A DNA stretch of 64,000 nt from Chryseobacterium sp. LJ668 (GTDB taxonomy: Bacteria; Bacteroidota; Bacteroidia; Flavobacteriales; Weeksellaceae): the NCBI RefSeq assembly GCF_019613955.1, contig NZ_CP080443.1, positions 1,922,001-1,986,000 of the forward strand. The letters are read 5' to 3'. The translations under genes and the position numbers were made by a program. Each line of letters opens with the position of its first letter. Within the stretch, counting starts at the first letter, position 1. This document shows, in pieces, positions 7,417 through 17,855 of this stretch. The notes below the pieces were generated by a model. That model worked only from the letters and a program-made list of their open reading frames with translations, was not told the origin of the DNA and did no database searches.

Positions 7417-10400
7417 TTAGTTTTTGTAGTTGTATTTGAATTCTTTCAGGATCTTTCCTGCCGCATCATTCTCTCTGATTTCTTTGAGTCTGTTGGCAGA
7501 ATCGTAAATATAGACTTCCCTGATTCCGGAGGGTGGCGTAATGCTCGTTACACCAATCAATGGATCGTAGGTGTAGGTTGTAATCTGGTAATCTGAGAAG
7601 AGTGAGTCTTTCCTGATATTATCAAGTGCTGTAAGAAGTGCAGGTTCGTTTGCGGGATTGGATGCATCCAGATTAGATGCCTGTATTGCAAGATTAATTA
7701 AAGCATTTGAAAAATTCCTCGATCCAACTATTTTTACTATTGGTAAGGATTGATTATAACCCCAAATAATTGCAGTCCAGACACCATCTTTTGTAGTGTA
7801 TTGTAGTAGATTGCCTTTATTATCGTATTGATCATAGGTCACTTCTGTTGACATCGTACCGTTTAAAACATTGAAAGACAGTGAAGAACTTGGCAACACA
7901 TTAGTCGCATGATCATATTTTATTTCTGTCTTGGAAATTGTTTTTCCAGGATCTGAGAGATTCTGTTTTTTAATAACGGTAGTTTCCAAAGGAATTCCTA
8001 TCATGTTAGCATTCATCAGCTTCTGATTACCTTTCTCAAAAGCATACGCATAGGATGTTTCATGAACAGATTGATCAGCAAGAGTTGTTATCTGTTTTGT
8101 GAGTTGGTTCTGCGGATTTAAATACTCATTTTTTATATTTGTGATAATTTTAATATTTGGATCATTAGAATTGGGAAAATCGGTAATTGTTGTTTCAGAC
8201 AATAAAGCTTCATCTATGCTTGTCGGGTAATACGTAATAAATTTATTCTTAATCTCAAAAGGATCTCCAAATGGTGAAGGGTAAATATCAGTTCCTAGAA
8301 TATTATAGACTTTCCTGTCTTCATTAAAACTGTATGTATTTTCAATGATCTTATTATAAACGATATTATTATTATGAATTTTAAATAATTTATCACTGAG
8401 TAATTTTCCGTCAACATTTGGAAAAGAAAATAAACGATAGAATTTTTTTCCGACAGATTGTGTTAATAAAGATAAAATACCATCGTTTCCAAGAATCTGC
8501 CGATCATCTGCACCTAGCTGATAAAAATCTGGTGAAAATAATGTGAAATCTTCATTTCTCGGTTTTACATAATATCTTTTTTCTTCACCGCCTTTTTCAA
8601 ATTGATCTCCTCCGAAGCTGATGGTTATATCTGAATACATAGGATCATTGAAATTGAAATAGTTTGGTTCAGTCAAATTCCCTGATGGATAATTATATCC
8701 TAATGAACTTACATTAGGAGTTGATTTAAGGTTTTCAACCACCGTAGAAGAGCCTGGGTAACTATCAGTAGGATGGTCATAGCATCCGGAAGAGGTTTGT
8801 GCATTAGGTAATCTTGTTTGTAGAAGAAAATGAGTCTTAAAGTTAGGAATTAAAATAGTATTGTTCTTTTTTATATTGGGTATATCTAGAAAATTAGTAT
8901 AATACATTCTTTTAATGTTTACAACGTTATTTTCTGAAATATCATATTGTTTTTTTAATCGAATTCCGGGTCCATTTTGAATATCGAGTTTTTTATACTT
9001 TATAGTTACGTGCCCCTCACAATTACTACAAACATTATTTTTAATTTTATATCTAAACTTATATTTTTTAGTACGATCGAGCGTAAATTCATCCTCTGCT
9101 TTGGTAGAATAGCCAGGAGTTATCTTACTCACTCCTAGGCTTTTATAATAAATAACCTGATTTAAATCATTAAGAATTTCAAGTTCAGCCATTGCTTTTA
9201 ATGGAGGAGAAGTTGAAACATCATTAGATCTGAGATGAAGTGAAATTTGAGCTATTCCATTAAAAAATTCATACGGAAATAGTTCTTTATTATCAATATC
9301 AACATAGCTTATAGGGTCACCCATCAGCTGGTTACCGATATTTAAATGAAACTCTTCATCTTTAGGTGCTTCACTGATAGGTTCGTATTCAAATATTGTT
9401 TTTCCCTTTGTAGGATAAGTTATGGATTTTAATGTTCCATATTTTGCCAATTCAAAGACAGGTCTGCGATCAGCAAAATTATTATATGCAGGATTACTAG
9501 TTCCCTCAAATAAATTTATATTGGGAATAAGCGTATTTATACTATTGCTTTGATCATTGTAATATCCAAGATAATCAATAGATTTAGATAATCGAGCGGG
9601 CATTTCTAAAGGTTGGTCATACTCTAGTGTATATTCTTGCTTTAGAGTTAATGTATTTAGATGGCTTTCATAAAATTTTACTTGGGTTAAAAAGTATCTT
9701 TGCAGGACATTGTTATTTAAATTGTCTATATAATTAAAAGTATATTTTTTTAGTAAATTATTATTGACATTTATGTTAATATTACTTAGTTTATTATATA
9801 AAATATGGTCATTTGAATACTCAAATGAAATGATTTTATCTTCTGAAATAATACTTTTTATTCTTTTCGGATCTGAAATTTTTAAAAGACTGTTGTTCTG
9901 TTGAATTCCACCAACTGGTAGGGGATGTCCACCACAAGCTGGCTCCGAAATTATGACAATATCTGAATTATAATTTTGTTGTATTCCTGTAACTATTTGA
10001 CGTGTAGTTCCTGTTTCATATTCAAAATTAACAATCTGATCAGTACCGGTACTGGTTATATCTTTCAAATAAAAACTAGTTACACCCGCTGTTGAAGGGT
10101 CATCTTTGTTTAATGTTTTTTCAGTAAATCCGGTACTTCCAAAATGATATATAATTCCTTCGTTTGTAGTAATTTTGAATTCATAATTTTGGCTAAATGA
10201 CCCTATAACTTCTACTTTACAATTATTGTCTTTAGTCAGTATTACTGGTTGAAAATTTCCATCTAAATAAAAGCTTCCGGAATAATGACCGATAGTAAAG
10301 TTGAAAATATCTACCTCATGATCATTATATTGTAATACATATGCTCCCCAAGTCTGAGGATTGGATAGAGTTATATATGGAAGCAGATTAAATAAATTGT

Positions 10401-10744
10401 GTACTACTTTTTCATCAGCAATATCATTTATAGTCCTTGTAATTATTCCTCCGGTATTTAAAATCCAATTTATGCCGGTACTGTTAGGTATCTCGTTTAC
10501 TTTCACTCCAGCTTTAGTATATTTCAATTCTAAATCTAGAGGAATATTGCCATTTTTAAGTGAAAATAATGGAATATTAACCATAGGTTCTCCCCTAAAA
10601 TCGTTGATTTCGGTATTTCCGAATTGCGATTTATAAAATGATTCCGGTGATGGAGGGATTACGTCATATGGTGCATCGGTATTGTTGGCTTGTCCAAAAA
10701 TAATTAAGCTTGTAAAGCTTGTAAAAATTAATAGTATTTTTCAT
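7417..10744 (-). CDS. Large YD-repeat protein, RHS shell partner; frameshift in signal peptide
   Basis: The ATG-initiated frame is 1055 residues (start at 10584), but the same frame is open further upstream and encodes a good signal peptide (KILLIFTSFTSLIIFGQA) and a mature start NNTDAPYDVIPPSPESF. The natural ATGs at 10747 and 10744 are out of frame with it by one base in a run of five A (10737-10741). The N-terminal part (MVNIPLFSLKNGNIPLDLEL) resembles the opening strands of SpvB/TcB-like shell proteins, and the C-terminus carries YD repeats (REVYIYDSANRLKEI). It lies 7 nt upstream of the RHS toxin, so the two may form one shell in two polypeptides, as TcB and TcC do. This may be a real frameshift, a slippage-controlled start or a sequencing error. 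Confidence 0.7.
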
Positions 10745-10751
10745 CATGTTT

Positions 10752-12310
10752 TTATTTTTTAATCAGTTTAGCATTCGCAGTCTCATTCGTATCCGTTTTT
10801 ATCGTCACCAGATACGCCCCCTGAATCAGATTCTGCGTATTAATCTTGGTCACTTTATTCTTAGTTTTCAGGCTCTGCAGCTGTCTTCCGCCCATGTCGT
10901 AAATGGTAATGTCTGCTTCCTTAAAGTCAAAGCCGATTTCTACATAACAGTAATCAGAAACAGGATTCGGATAAATCTTGATGTCCTGCTTTTCAATCAG
11001 CTGATCCAGCTGTTTGTCTCCCAGCTTTACGATCTTCCAGTTCTCCTTTCCTAGTTCTTCGGCGCTCGTTCCTGCCAGAATAATCGAACCGTCTCTGTTG
11101 AGTTTGATATCCGATAACCTTTCTTCTCTTTTTCTCGATTCTCCTTTTACATGCTTTCTCCACTGCTCATTTCCATCCTGGTTCAGGTACAGCATCCAGA
11201 AAGTTTCATCATCAGTTTCAATTCTTCCTTCTGCCTGAGTGTAACCACCAAGTAAAATACCCTGAGTTAAATCTTTATTCTTTGCTCTTTCATCTTTCCT
11301 CTGAATCACATTCATCCCATCAGAATATCCCGGTTCTTGAAATTGTAGGATTTCTGCCATTGTTCATCCCCTTTTTCATTTAATGAAATCAGCCAGATAT
11401 CGGTTCCTTCTTCAATGCCTGCTGTTTTGTTTCCTGATCTTTCGGATCTTGATTCACCGCCAACAATATATCCTGTAGAAGTCATCGCTAAAGTTCTCAG
11501 ATGGTCATCTCCTTTTCCTCCGAAATTCTTCTCCCATTCTACTTTTCCGTCTTTGTTGAGCTTGATGATCCAGTAATCGCCTTCACCGAAGTTTTCCGTT
11601 TTCTTTGATCCGCCGGTATTGCTTCGAGAATAAATTCCCAGCAAAGCTCCGCCGTCAATGGTTGGAATCATCTTTTCCACTTCATCCAGACCTTTTCCGC
11701 CTAAAATAATCTGTGACAGTTCTTTTCCGTTTTTATCCAGTCTTGAGATCAGCACATCTTTTGATCCGTAACCTTTCGGTGCATTTTGCACATTTCCGGC
11801 CACGAAAAATCCGAAATCTGTGGTCTGAATGACTGCTTTCGCCTCTTCATCCTGAGCCGAACCCAGTGTTTTCTGCCACAGCTCATCTCCAAATTCATTA
11901 ATCCGGATCAGCCAGATATCAGATCCGCCTTTAGCATCATCTTTTTTGTCTGAGCTTTTGCCTGAATAGGATGTCCCTGCTAAAAGAAATCCGCCTTCCT
12001 GCGTGGCAACCGTTGCCGAAAGAAAATCATGGTTCTGACCCGAGAAATATTTTTCCCAGACTTCTTCACCCTGCTGGTTGAGCTTCACCAAATGAAAGTC
12101 GTAGCCGTTGTTTTGTTTGTTTTCTGAAGTGAGTTTTTTTGCCTGAATGGAACTTCCTGTGATAAGATACTGTTGATCGATGGTTGTAGTAACCTGTGAA
12201 AGAAAATCCTGCGTGGAAGATTTGATGTCTTTCTGCCATACTACTTCCTGAGCGCACCATACAGCAGCAGTGCATATCAAAAATGCACCCGTGTAGAGTT
12301 TTTTCATCAT
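10752..12310 (-). pseudogene. T9SS-sorted beta-propeller-like protein, split by a frameshift
   Basis: Two overlapping frames together make one ~520-residue protein. The first (12310 to 11312) has a signal peptide (ICTAAVWCAQ) and five or more blades with the pattern SDIWLIRINEFGDELWQKTLG and DYWIIKLNKDGKVEWEKNFGG. It stops at GGATGA just where the second frame (ending 10752) continues with MNVIQRKDERAKNKDL, another two blades and a T9SS type A sorting domain (IKIYPNPVSDYCYVEI ... AKLIKK). One missing base at about 11314-11316 would restore the frame. The gene heads the RHS operon and ends 4 nt before the natural ATG of the YD-repeat gene. As read, the truncated product lacks the secretion signal. 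Typed as pseudogene because the sequence as given is broken; a base error is equally possible. Confidence 0.75.
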
Positions 12311-12508
12311 TATGTATTTTTATGGTTTGTTATTAATTTTTTGCGAATTTATCTTTTTTTTAATATATACTACAATAGTTTTAACTAAATGTAATACGAT
12401 GTAATTATTTAATGCAAAGCTAAATGGGTAATGCGACAGAACGTGACGTGTTCGAAAAGGTTAACTTATTAACAACCTCGAAATATTTAAATAAACAATC
12501 GAATACTG

Positions 12509-13495
12509 TCACAATAAGACATCATCTATTGGAATCACTTTCTCCGGGAAGTCTGTATCGCCCACAAATTCTTTGATATCAGTTTCGATTGTTCGGCAAA
12601 TGGTATTTAAAGGTACATCATTGATGCTGTTATCAAAAGGATTTTCACTAAATTCTCCTATCTGCTCCATGGTGTAAAATACCCAGGAAATAAGCAGCGA
12701 AAAAGGTACCGTAAGCCAAACGCCATAGGTTCCCATTTTTGCCATTTCATTGACCAATCCAAATGGCAAAAGAAAAATAAACAGCATCACAAATATTCTA
12801 CTGAAAACGCTAAATTGTCGGTATAATGGTGTGTTTTTAATTCTTTCACATCCCCCCTGATAATTGAGTAGTTCCACGATCTGTTTTACCAGATCACTGT
12901 GTTCATATTCATCAATTACAGAAGTTTTCTTCAGACGTCCCAGCTCGTGAATCTGCTTTTTTAAGATATGGTTAGCAATATTACTCCGAGATTGCATCAT
13001 TTCGTAATATTCCATTTTTCCAATATCGGAAAATATTTTTTTCACACCGGCATCGAATTGTTCCAGTTCATTTTTTTCACTAAGAAATGTCTGGTGCAAA
13101 TTATCCTTGCTCGTTGCCCAAGGAATGGTTTTGCGTAACTGAAGCCTAAGAATATTTACCCATCCTAAATGCCTGTATAAAAACTCTCTTTGAATTTCTT
13201 TATCCGGAACCACTGCAATGAACATTATCGCAAAGCTACGGCTTGTATTGGTGATGCCTCCCCACAATTTCCTGGCTTCCCAAAGACGATCATAAGCCTG
13301 ATTATTTTTAAATCCTACGTAAAAAGCGACCGCTGTACCAATGGTAGCAATGGGTATAAAAGATATGCCTATCCATTTCCAGCCTATGACTTGATATAAT
13401 ATACAAACTGCTACAGAAGTGAGCAGTGTTCTAAACAGATTTTTGCGCGCAAAATGCCAAAGTAATGAAAACTTAAATTCTTTTCCTACATACAT
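12509..13495 (-). CDS. Bestrophin-family anion channel protein
   Basis: 328 residues, in the usual length range. Matches the bestrophin/UPF0187 (YneE) family: an N-terminal FSLLWHFARKNLFRTLL, the first membrane helices, then the diagnostic FYVGFKNNQAYDRLWEARKLWGG block (residues ~57-80), and later membrane segments around MLFIFLLPFGLV and YGVWLTVPFSLLISWVFYTM followed by ENPF. Bacterial homologues form pentameric channels in the inner membrane, some cation- and some anion-conducting. It stands alone, with about 200 bp on each side and no operon partner. Confidence 0.9.
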   Translation of the reverse strand: MYVGKEFKFSLLWHFARKNLFRTLLTSVAVCILYQVIGWKWIGISFIPIATIGTAVAFYVGFKNNQAYDRLWEARKLWGGITNTSRSFAIMFIAVVPDKEIQREFLYRHLGWVNILRLQLRKTIPWATSKDNLHQTFLSEKNELEQFDAGVKKIFSDIGKMEYYEMMQSRSNIANHILKKQIHELGRLKKTSVIDEYEHSDLVKQIVELLNYQGGCERIKNTPLYRQFSVFSRIFVMLFIFLLPFGLVNEMAKMGTYGVWLTVPFSLLISWVFYTMEQIGEFSENPFDNSINDVPLNTICRTIETDIKEFVGDTDFPEKVIPIDDVLL

Positions 13496-13675
13496 AATTA
13501 ATTGTGTTTTTAATCTTATTTAAAGAATATAAATATATCCCGCTCAAAAATAAATAAATAATTTTTAATTTTTTTATTTTCTGAGAATTTGATTATTTTA
13601 AATGTATTAGTAGCTTTAATTTTTACTCAATAGCTTTGATTACTGAATATGGAATAATAAATTTCGGACATAGAA

Positions 13676-13698
13676 AAGGTTAGCCCAAAGCTAACCTT
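13676..13698 (-). terminator. Terminator of the alcohol dehydrogenase gene
   Basis: AAGGTTAGC and GCTAACCTT, nine perfect pairs with a five-base loop, with a short T run (AACCTTTTC) on the minus strand. It lies about 30 nt after the stop codon of the alcohol dehydrogenase gene. Confidence 0.75.
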
Positions 13699-13728
13699 AT
13701 ATAATTACATGATTGAGTAATAATACTT

Positions 13729-14781
13729 TTATAAAGACTTCATATCAATCACGAAACGGTATCTCACATCGCTTTTCAGCATTCTTTCATACGCTTCGTT
13801 AATTTCCTGCATTTTTATCATTTCAATTTCAGAGACAATATTATGTTCACCACAAAAATCAAGCATTTCCTGAGTTTCGGCAATTCCGCCGATGACAGAC
13901 CCTGCTACAGATTTTCTTCCAAGAATCATCGGGACAGTATTTAAAATATTTTCTAAACCACCTAAGTATCCAACCAAAACATGCGTTCCATTGATATTGA
14001 GTGTTGAAATATATGGATTCACATCATGGTCGTAAGGAACAGTGTCAATAATGACATCAAATTTACCTTTTACTGATTTCATTTGCTCCTCATCTGTAGA
14101 AATCACAACGTGATCTGCTCCTAATTGTTTTGCATCGTCAGATTTTCCCGGAGTTCTCGAGAATAATGTTACTTCAGCTCCCAAACCTTTTGCAAGCTTG
14201 ATTGCCATGTGTCCTAAACCACCTAAACCAACAACGGCAACTTTAGAATTTGGCCCAACATTCCAGTGTTTCAGAGGCGACCAAGTGGTAATTCCTGCGC
14301 AAAGAAGTGGTGCAACTGCAGCCAGATCCAGGTTTTCAGGTATTCTCAAAACGTGATCGGCATCTACAACCACTTTTTCAGAATATCCGCCAAAAGTATG
14401 ACCTCCCAAATGCTCATCTGTACCATTGTAAGTTCCTGTAAATCCTGTCAGGCAATATTGCTCAAGGTTTTGTTTGCAGCTTTCGCAGGTTCCGCAAGAA
14501 TCTACAATACAACCAACTCCGGCAAGATCACCTACTTTAAATTGAGAAACTTCACTTCCTACTTTTGTAATTCTTCCTACAATTTCATGCCCTGGAACTG
14601 CTGGGTATTTTGTTCCGCCCCAGTCATTTCTTGCCGTATGAAGATCTGAATGGCAGACCCCACAAAAGAGAATTTCTATTTCTACATCTTTGGTAGTGGT
14701 CTGTCTTCTTTCGATATTCATTTGTTTTAAGTCGGCTTCCTTAGATTCCGTGCCGTAAGCTTTTACTGAGTATGTGTTCAT
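13729..14781 (-). CDS. Zinc-dependent NAD(P) alcohol dehydrogenase (YahK/CAD type)
   Basis: 350 residues, full length for the cinnamyl-alcohol-dehydrogenase branch of the medium-chain family. Catalytic zinc ligands are in FCGVCHSDLHTARNDWG and PAVPGHEIVGRI; the structural zinc loop is CGTCESCKQNLEQYC; the Rossmann nucleotide site is VAVVGLGGLGHMAIKLAKGLGA (the GLGGLG turn). It probably reduces aldehydes to alcohols with NADPH in the cytoplasm, as the E. coli YahK relative does. Monocistronic, with its own terminator. Confidence 0.93.
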   Translation of the reverse strand: MNTYSVKAYGTESKEADLKQMNIERRQTTTKDVEIEILFCGVCHSDLHTARNDWGGTKYPAVPGHEIVGRITKVGSEVSQFKVGDLAGVGCIVDSCGTCESCKQNLEQYCLTGFTGTYNGTDEHLGGHTFGGYSEKVVVDADHVLRIPENLDLAAVAPLLCAGITTWSPLKHWNVGPNSKVAVVGLGGLGHMAIKLAKGLGAEVTLFSRTPGKSDDAKQLGADHVVISTDEEQMKSVKGKFDVIIDTVPYDHDVNPYISTLNINGTHVLVGYLGGLENILNTVPMILGRKSVAGSVIGGIAETQEMLDFCGEHNIVSEIEMIKMQEINEAYERMLKSDVRYRFVIDMKSL

Positions 14782-14986
14782 TTTTCTGATTTTAAATTAT
14801 TCTTCTTTATGCAAAAATCGGGACTTTTTAGCAATAAGCATTTATATAAATTGGTTTATTCAGTAAAATATTGATGTTATTTATTTAAAGTAATTGTACT
14901 TAACAGCCGTCCTGATAAAAAGTCTTCAGAAGTATTGTTTTTTAACATAACAATATTAATTTTAAACTTAAATTCATTTTTTGGGA

Positions 14987-16315
14987 ATGCAATTACAACA
15001 ACACATTGAAACCCACACTTTCCGGACCGCTTTTGGAAAAATTTTAGCTTTGAAACAAAATGGAATCTTCAAAGCTAAAAACATCCGTTATGCGCATTCG
15101 GAAAGATTCAAAAGACCGGTTGCTATAAAACCTTCGGATTCTGAAATAATTTTTCCTGAAAAAACTCCGGTTTGCCCGCAGAATATCAGTCCTCTTCTGG
15201 AAAAAATGATCGGAAAAACAAATCTTGATGACTTTGAAGTGGATGAATCATCACAATTTATTTCAGTTTTTCGACCTGAGAATTTTAATGAAAATGAAAA
15301 ATTATCTGTAGTTGTCTGGATTCACGGGGGTTCTTATGAAATTGGTTGTGGAGATCTTACAACAGCTGATCCTATAGATTGGGTTAGAGAGCAAAACCTG
15401 ATTGTTGTCACCGTTTCCTATCGTCTCGGAATTTTCGGATTTCTTGGCGGAACTGATGAGAGACCGGCAAATTTAGGCTTGTTTGATATTATTGAAGCTT
15501 TAAAATGGGTTAAAAATTACATATCGTATTTTGGTGGTGATGCAGAAAATATAACACTTTTCGGACAGTCTTCAGGGGGTGATGCGATTGCTCATCTAAT
15601 GGTTTCAGAGGGCGTTGAAGGTCTGTTTAAAAGAGTCATTATTCACAGTGCACCCTTAGGTTTAAGGCAGAACAGAAGTAAAATGTCTGCCGAATTTTTA
15701 ATGAATACCAAAAATTTTAATATAAATTCTGACGTTCTGGAAATCGTAGAAGATTATAAAAAGAATACACCGTCATTTTTTAAATATGGTTTGAAAGCTG
15801 CAATGCCATTCGGAACTCAATACGGTTTCCCGCCATTGTGTAATGAAAATGAAGCAGAAGAAAAATGGAAAAAGAATGCTGAAAATATTGATGTTTTAAT
15901 CGGTTTGAATGACGAAGAAACTTCGTTTTATTTAAGAGCTTCAGATCATATAAACACGTATCTGCCGAAAAAGATAATTGATAAGACAATCCGGTCGACC
16001 ACAGAAATCATCTACGGAAAACCTGCAAAAGATTTTGCTGAAAGCTATGCAAAAGCAGGAGGGAATGTTTATTTATTCAGAATTCACCCGCGACTTTCTG
16101 GTAATCAATTCATGGGAGCTCACGCGATTGATCTTCCATTCATCTTTGGAAATGAATCTGCATGGAAAAATGCCGGTATTTTAAATAATATCCCATGGAC
16201 ATATGTTGATGAAAATGGCAGAAAATTGAGAAAGCTCTGGGCAGAGTTTGCCCAAAGCGGTAAAATTGCCAACGATTCTGAAAGACCGGAGATCCTGGAA
16301 CTGCGAAAAATTTAG
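14987..16315 (+). CDS. Type-B carboxylesterase (para-nitrobenzyl-esterase-like)
   Basis: 442 residues from the ATG at 14987; a TTG two codons upstream is less likely. Alpha/beta-hydrolase of the type-B carboxylesterase family: oxyanion loop VVWIHGGSYEIGCGD, nucleophile elbow LFGQSSGGDAIAHLM with the central serine, and the late catalytic histidine in MGAHAIDLPFIFGN. There is no signal peptide, so it is cytoplasmic. Somewhat shorter than typical ~500-residue relatives. Physiological substrate unknown. It converges on the alpha-amylase gene 23 nt away with no clear terminator between them. Confidence 0.9.
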   Translation: MQLQQHIETHTFRTAFGKILALKQNGIFKAKNIRYAHSERFKRPVAIKPSDSEIIFPEKTPVCPQNISPLLEKMIGKTNLDDFEVDESSQFISVFRPENFNENEKLSVVVWIHGGSYEIGCGDLTTADPIDWVREQNLIVVTVSYRLGIFGFLGGTDERPANLGLFDIIEALKWVKNYISYFGGDAENITLFGQSSGGDAIAHLMVSEGVEGLFKRVIIHSAPLGLRQNRSKMSAEFLMNTKNFNINSDVLEIVEDYKKNTPSFFKYGLKAAMPFGTQYGFPPLCNENEAEEKWKKNAENIDVLIGLNDEETSFYLRASDHINTYLPKKIIDKTIRSTTEIIYGKPAKDFAESYAKAGGNVYLFRIHPRLSGNQFMGAHAIDLPFIFGNESAWKNAGILNNIPWTYVDENGRKLRKLWAEFAQSGKIANDSERPEILELRKI

Positions 16316-16338
16316 TTTTTTCTATTATAAAGTATAAG

Positions 16339-17811
16339 TTATTCAGGTAACCAAACACTCACATTCCCGGCCGGAACAGGAAAATTCCCCCAACCTTTTT
16401 CGTCGATTATTACTTTTTCTTCATACCTGCCCAACGAATCATAAAAGGTCTGCCCAATATATTTTTCACCCACTTCCATAGGTTTTTCGTAAGCGTCTTT
16501 ATTGCTTAAAACAACAGCGCAGCCTTTGTGCTCATCATCACCTTCACGAATCCAGCCAAGACAATTGGCATCTTCAAAATAATCTCTCTGAATACCGTAA
16601 GCATTTTCTTTTCTTGCTTTTAGAAGCTCTTCGATACCGTCAACTTTATCCAAAAATATTTCCTGCTCGTTTCCTTCACGGTCATTGTCTTTGTAATGAG
16701 CTCCGTATAAATCGGGATAAAAAATACAAGGATAACCTTTTTCTCTCAACAGAATCAATGCGTAGGCTAAAGGTTTAAACCAAGTCTCAACAGGAGCTTC
16801 CAAATCCTGCAAAGGCTGCGTATCGTGATTGTCGACAAGGCTTACCGAATGTTCAGGATTTGCATCTGTAAGGGTCTCATCAAAAATCCTCCGCAGATCA
16901 TAAGAATCCCCTTCTTTGGATGCAGTATGGAAATTATTTTGCAGCGAGCTGTCAAAAAGACTCATACAGCCTTCCGTGGTATCTATGTATTTCTGAAGTA
17001 AACTCAATTGTCCGGGAGCCCAGTATTCGCCGACCGCAAAGATGTTTTTACCCGAGTTGGATCGCAGCATCGTGAGCCATTCTTTATAAAAATCAAAAGA
17101 AATATGTTTTAAAGCGTCTAATCGCACACCGTCAAAATCGGTTTCTTTAAAATACCATTGTGCCCATTTGTTGAGTTCTTCACGCACATGAGGATTTCGG
17201 TGTTCCACATCATTGAACATGAGATAATCATAGTTTCCTTTTTCATCATCGATCATCTCTTCCCAATCATTACCATATTCAGACTGAATTTTATAAATGT
17301 GAGATTCTTTTCCTTCCGCATAATCTACTCCGCTGAAGCAGGTGAAATTCCATTCAAATTCTGAATATTTTTTTCCTCTACCCGGAAAAGTGAATTTTGT
17401 GTATGATTGAATGTCCGAAAATTCTGAAATTATTTTCTGACGGTTATCTTCGTCTACTTTTGCTGCCTTAAAGGTTTCAAGCTCGTCACCGCCGGCTTTA
17501 TGACCCAAAACAATGTCTACGATCACCTGTATATTGTGTTTTTTTAGAGCCTTAATAGCACTGATATAATCTTTCTTGGTTCCATATTTTGTCGAAATGC
17601 TGTTTTTCTGGTCAAATTCGCCGAGGTCATAAAGGTCGTAGGCATCATATCCTACAGAAGAGCTTCCGTCTGTACCTTTATAAGCCGGCGGAAACCAAAC
17701 TGATGTGATCCCTAATCCTGATAAGTATTTTGCTTCTTTTTCCGCATGTTTCCACAGTACACCTTCTCCGTCACTGTACCAGTGGAAAAACTGAATCATT
17801 GTCTGGTTCAT
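16339..17811 (-). CDS. Cytoplasmic alpha-amylase, GH13
   Basis: 490 residues without a signal peptide, matching the intracellular alpha-amylases of glycoside hydrolase family 13 (AmyS/AmyA-like). Conserved regions: IQVIVDIVLGHKAGGD (region I), FDGVRLDALKHIS with the nucleophile Asp, FAVGEYWAP with the acid/base Glu, and SLVDNHDTQP with the transition-state Asp. It hydrolyses internal alpha-1,4 bonds in maltodextrins or glycogen. The dinB gene lies 44 nt upstream on the same strand, so co-transcription is possible. Confidence 0.93.
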   Translation of the reverse strand: MNQTMIQFFHWYSDGEGVLWKHAEKEAKYLSGLGITSVWFPPAYKGTDGSSSVGYDAYDLYDLGEFDQKNSISTKYGTKKDYISAIKALKKHNIQVIVDIVLGHKAGGDELETFKAAKVDEDNRQKIISEFSDIQSYTKFTFPGRGKKYSEFEWNFTCFSGVDYAEGKESHIYKIQSEYGNDWEEMIDDEKGNYDYLMFNDVEHRNPHVREELNKWAQWYFKETDFDGVRLDALKHISFDFYKEWLTMLRSNSGKNIFAVGEYWAPGQLSLLQKYIDTTEGCMSLFDSSLQNNFHTASKEGDSYDLRRIFDETLTDANPEHSVSLVDNHDTQPLQDLEAPVETWFKPLAYALILLREKGYPCIFYPDLYGAHYKDNDREGNEQEIFLDKVDGIEELLKARKENAYGIQRDYFEDANCLGWIREGDDEHKGCAVVLSNKDAYEKPMEVGEKYIGQTFYDSLGRYEEKVIIDEKGWGNFPVPAGNVSVWLPE

Positions 17812-17855
17812 AGTTTAATTGTATTTGGTAGTATCAATTTAATGAAAGTTATTGG

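Noticed and set aside
10752..11360. A separate 202-residue T9SS gene
   Set aside because: Its start lies inside the preceding frame and it lacks a signal peptide; it is the continuation of one gene after a frameshift.
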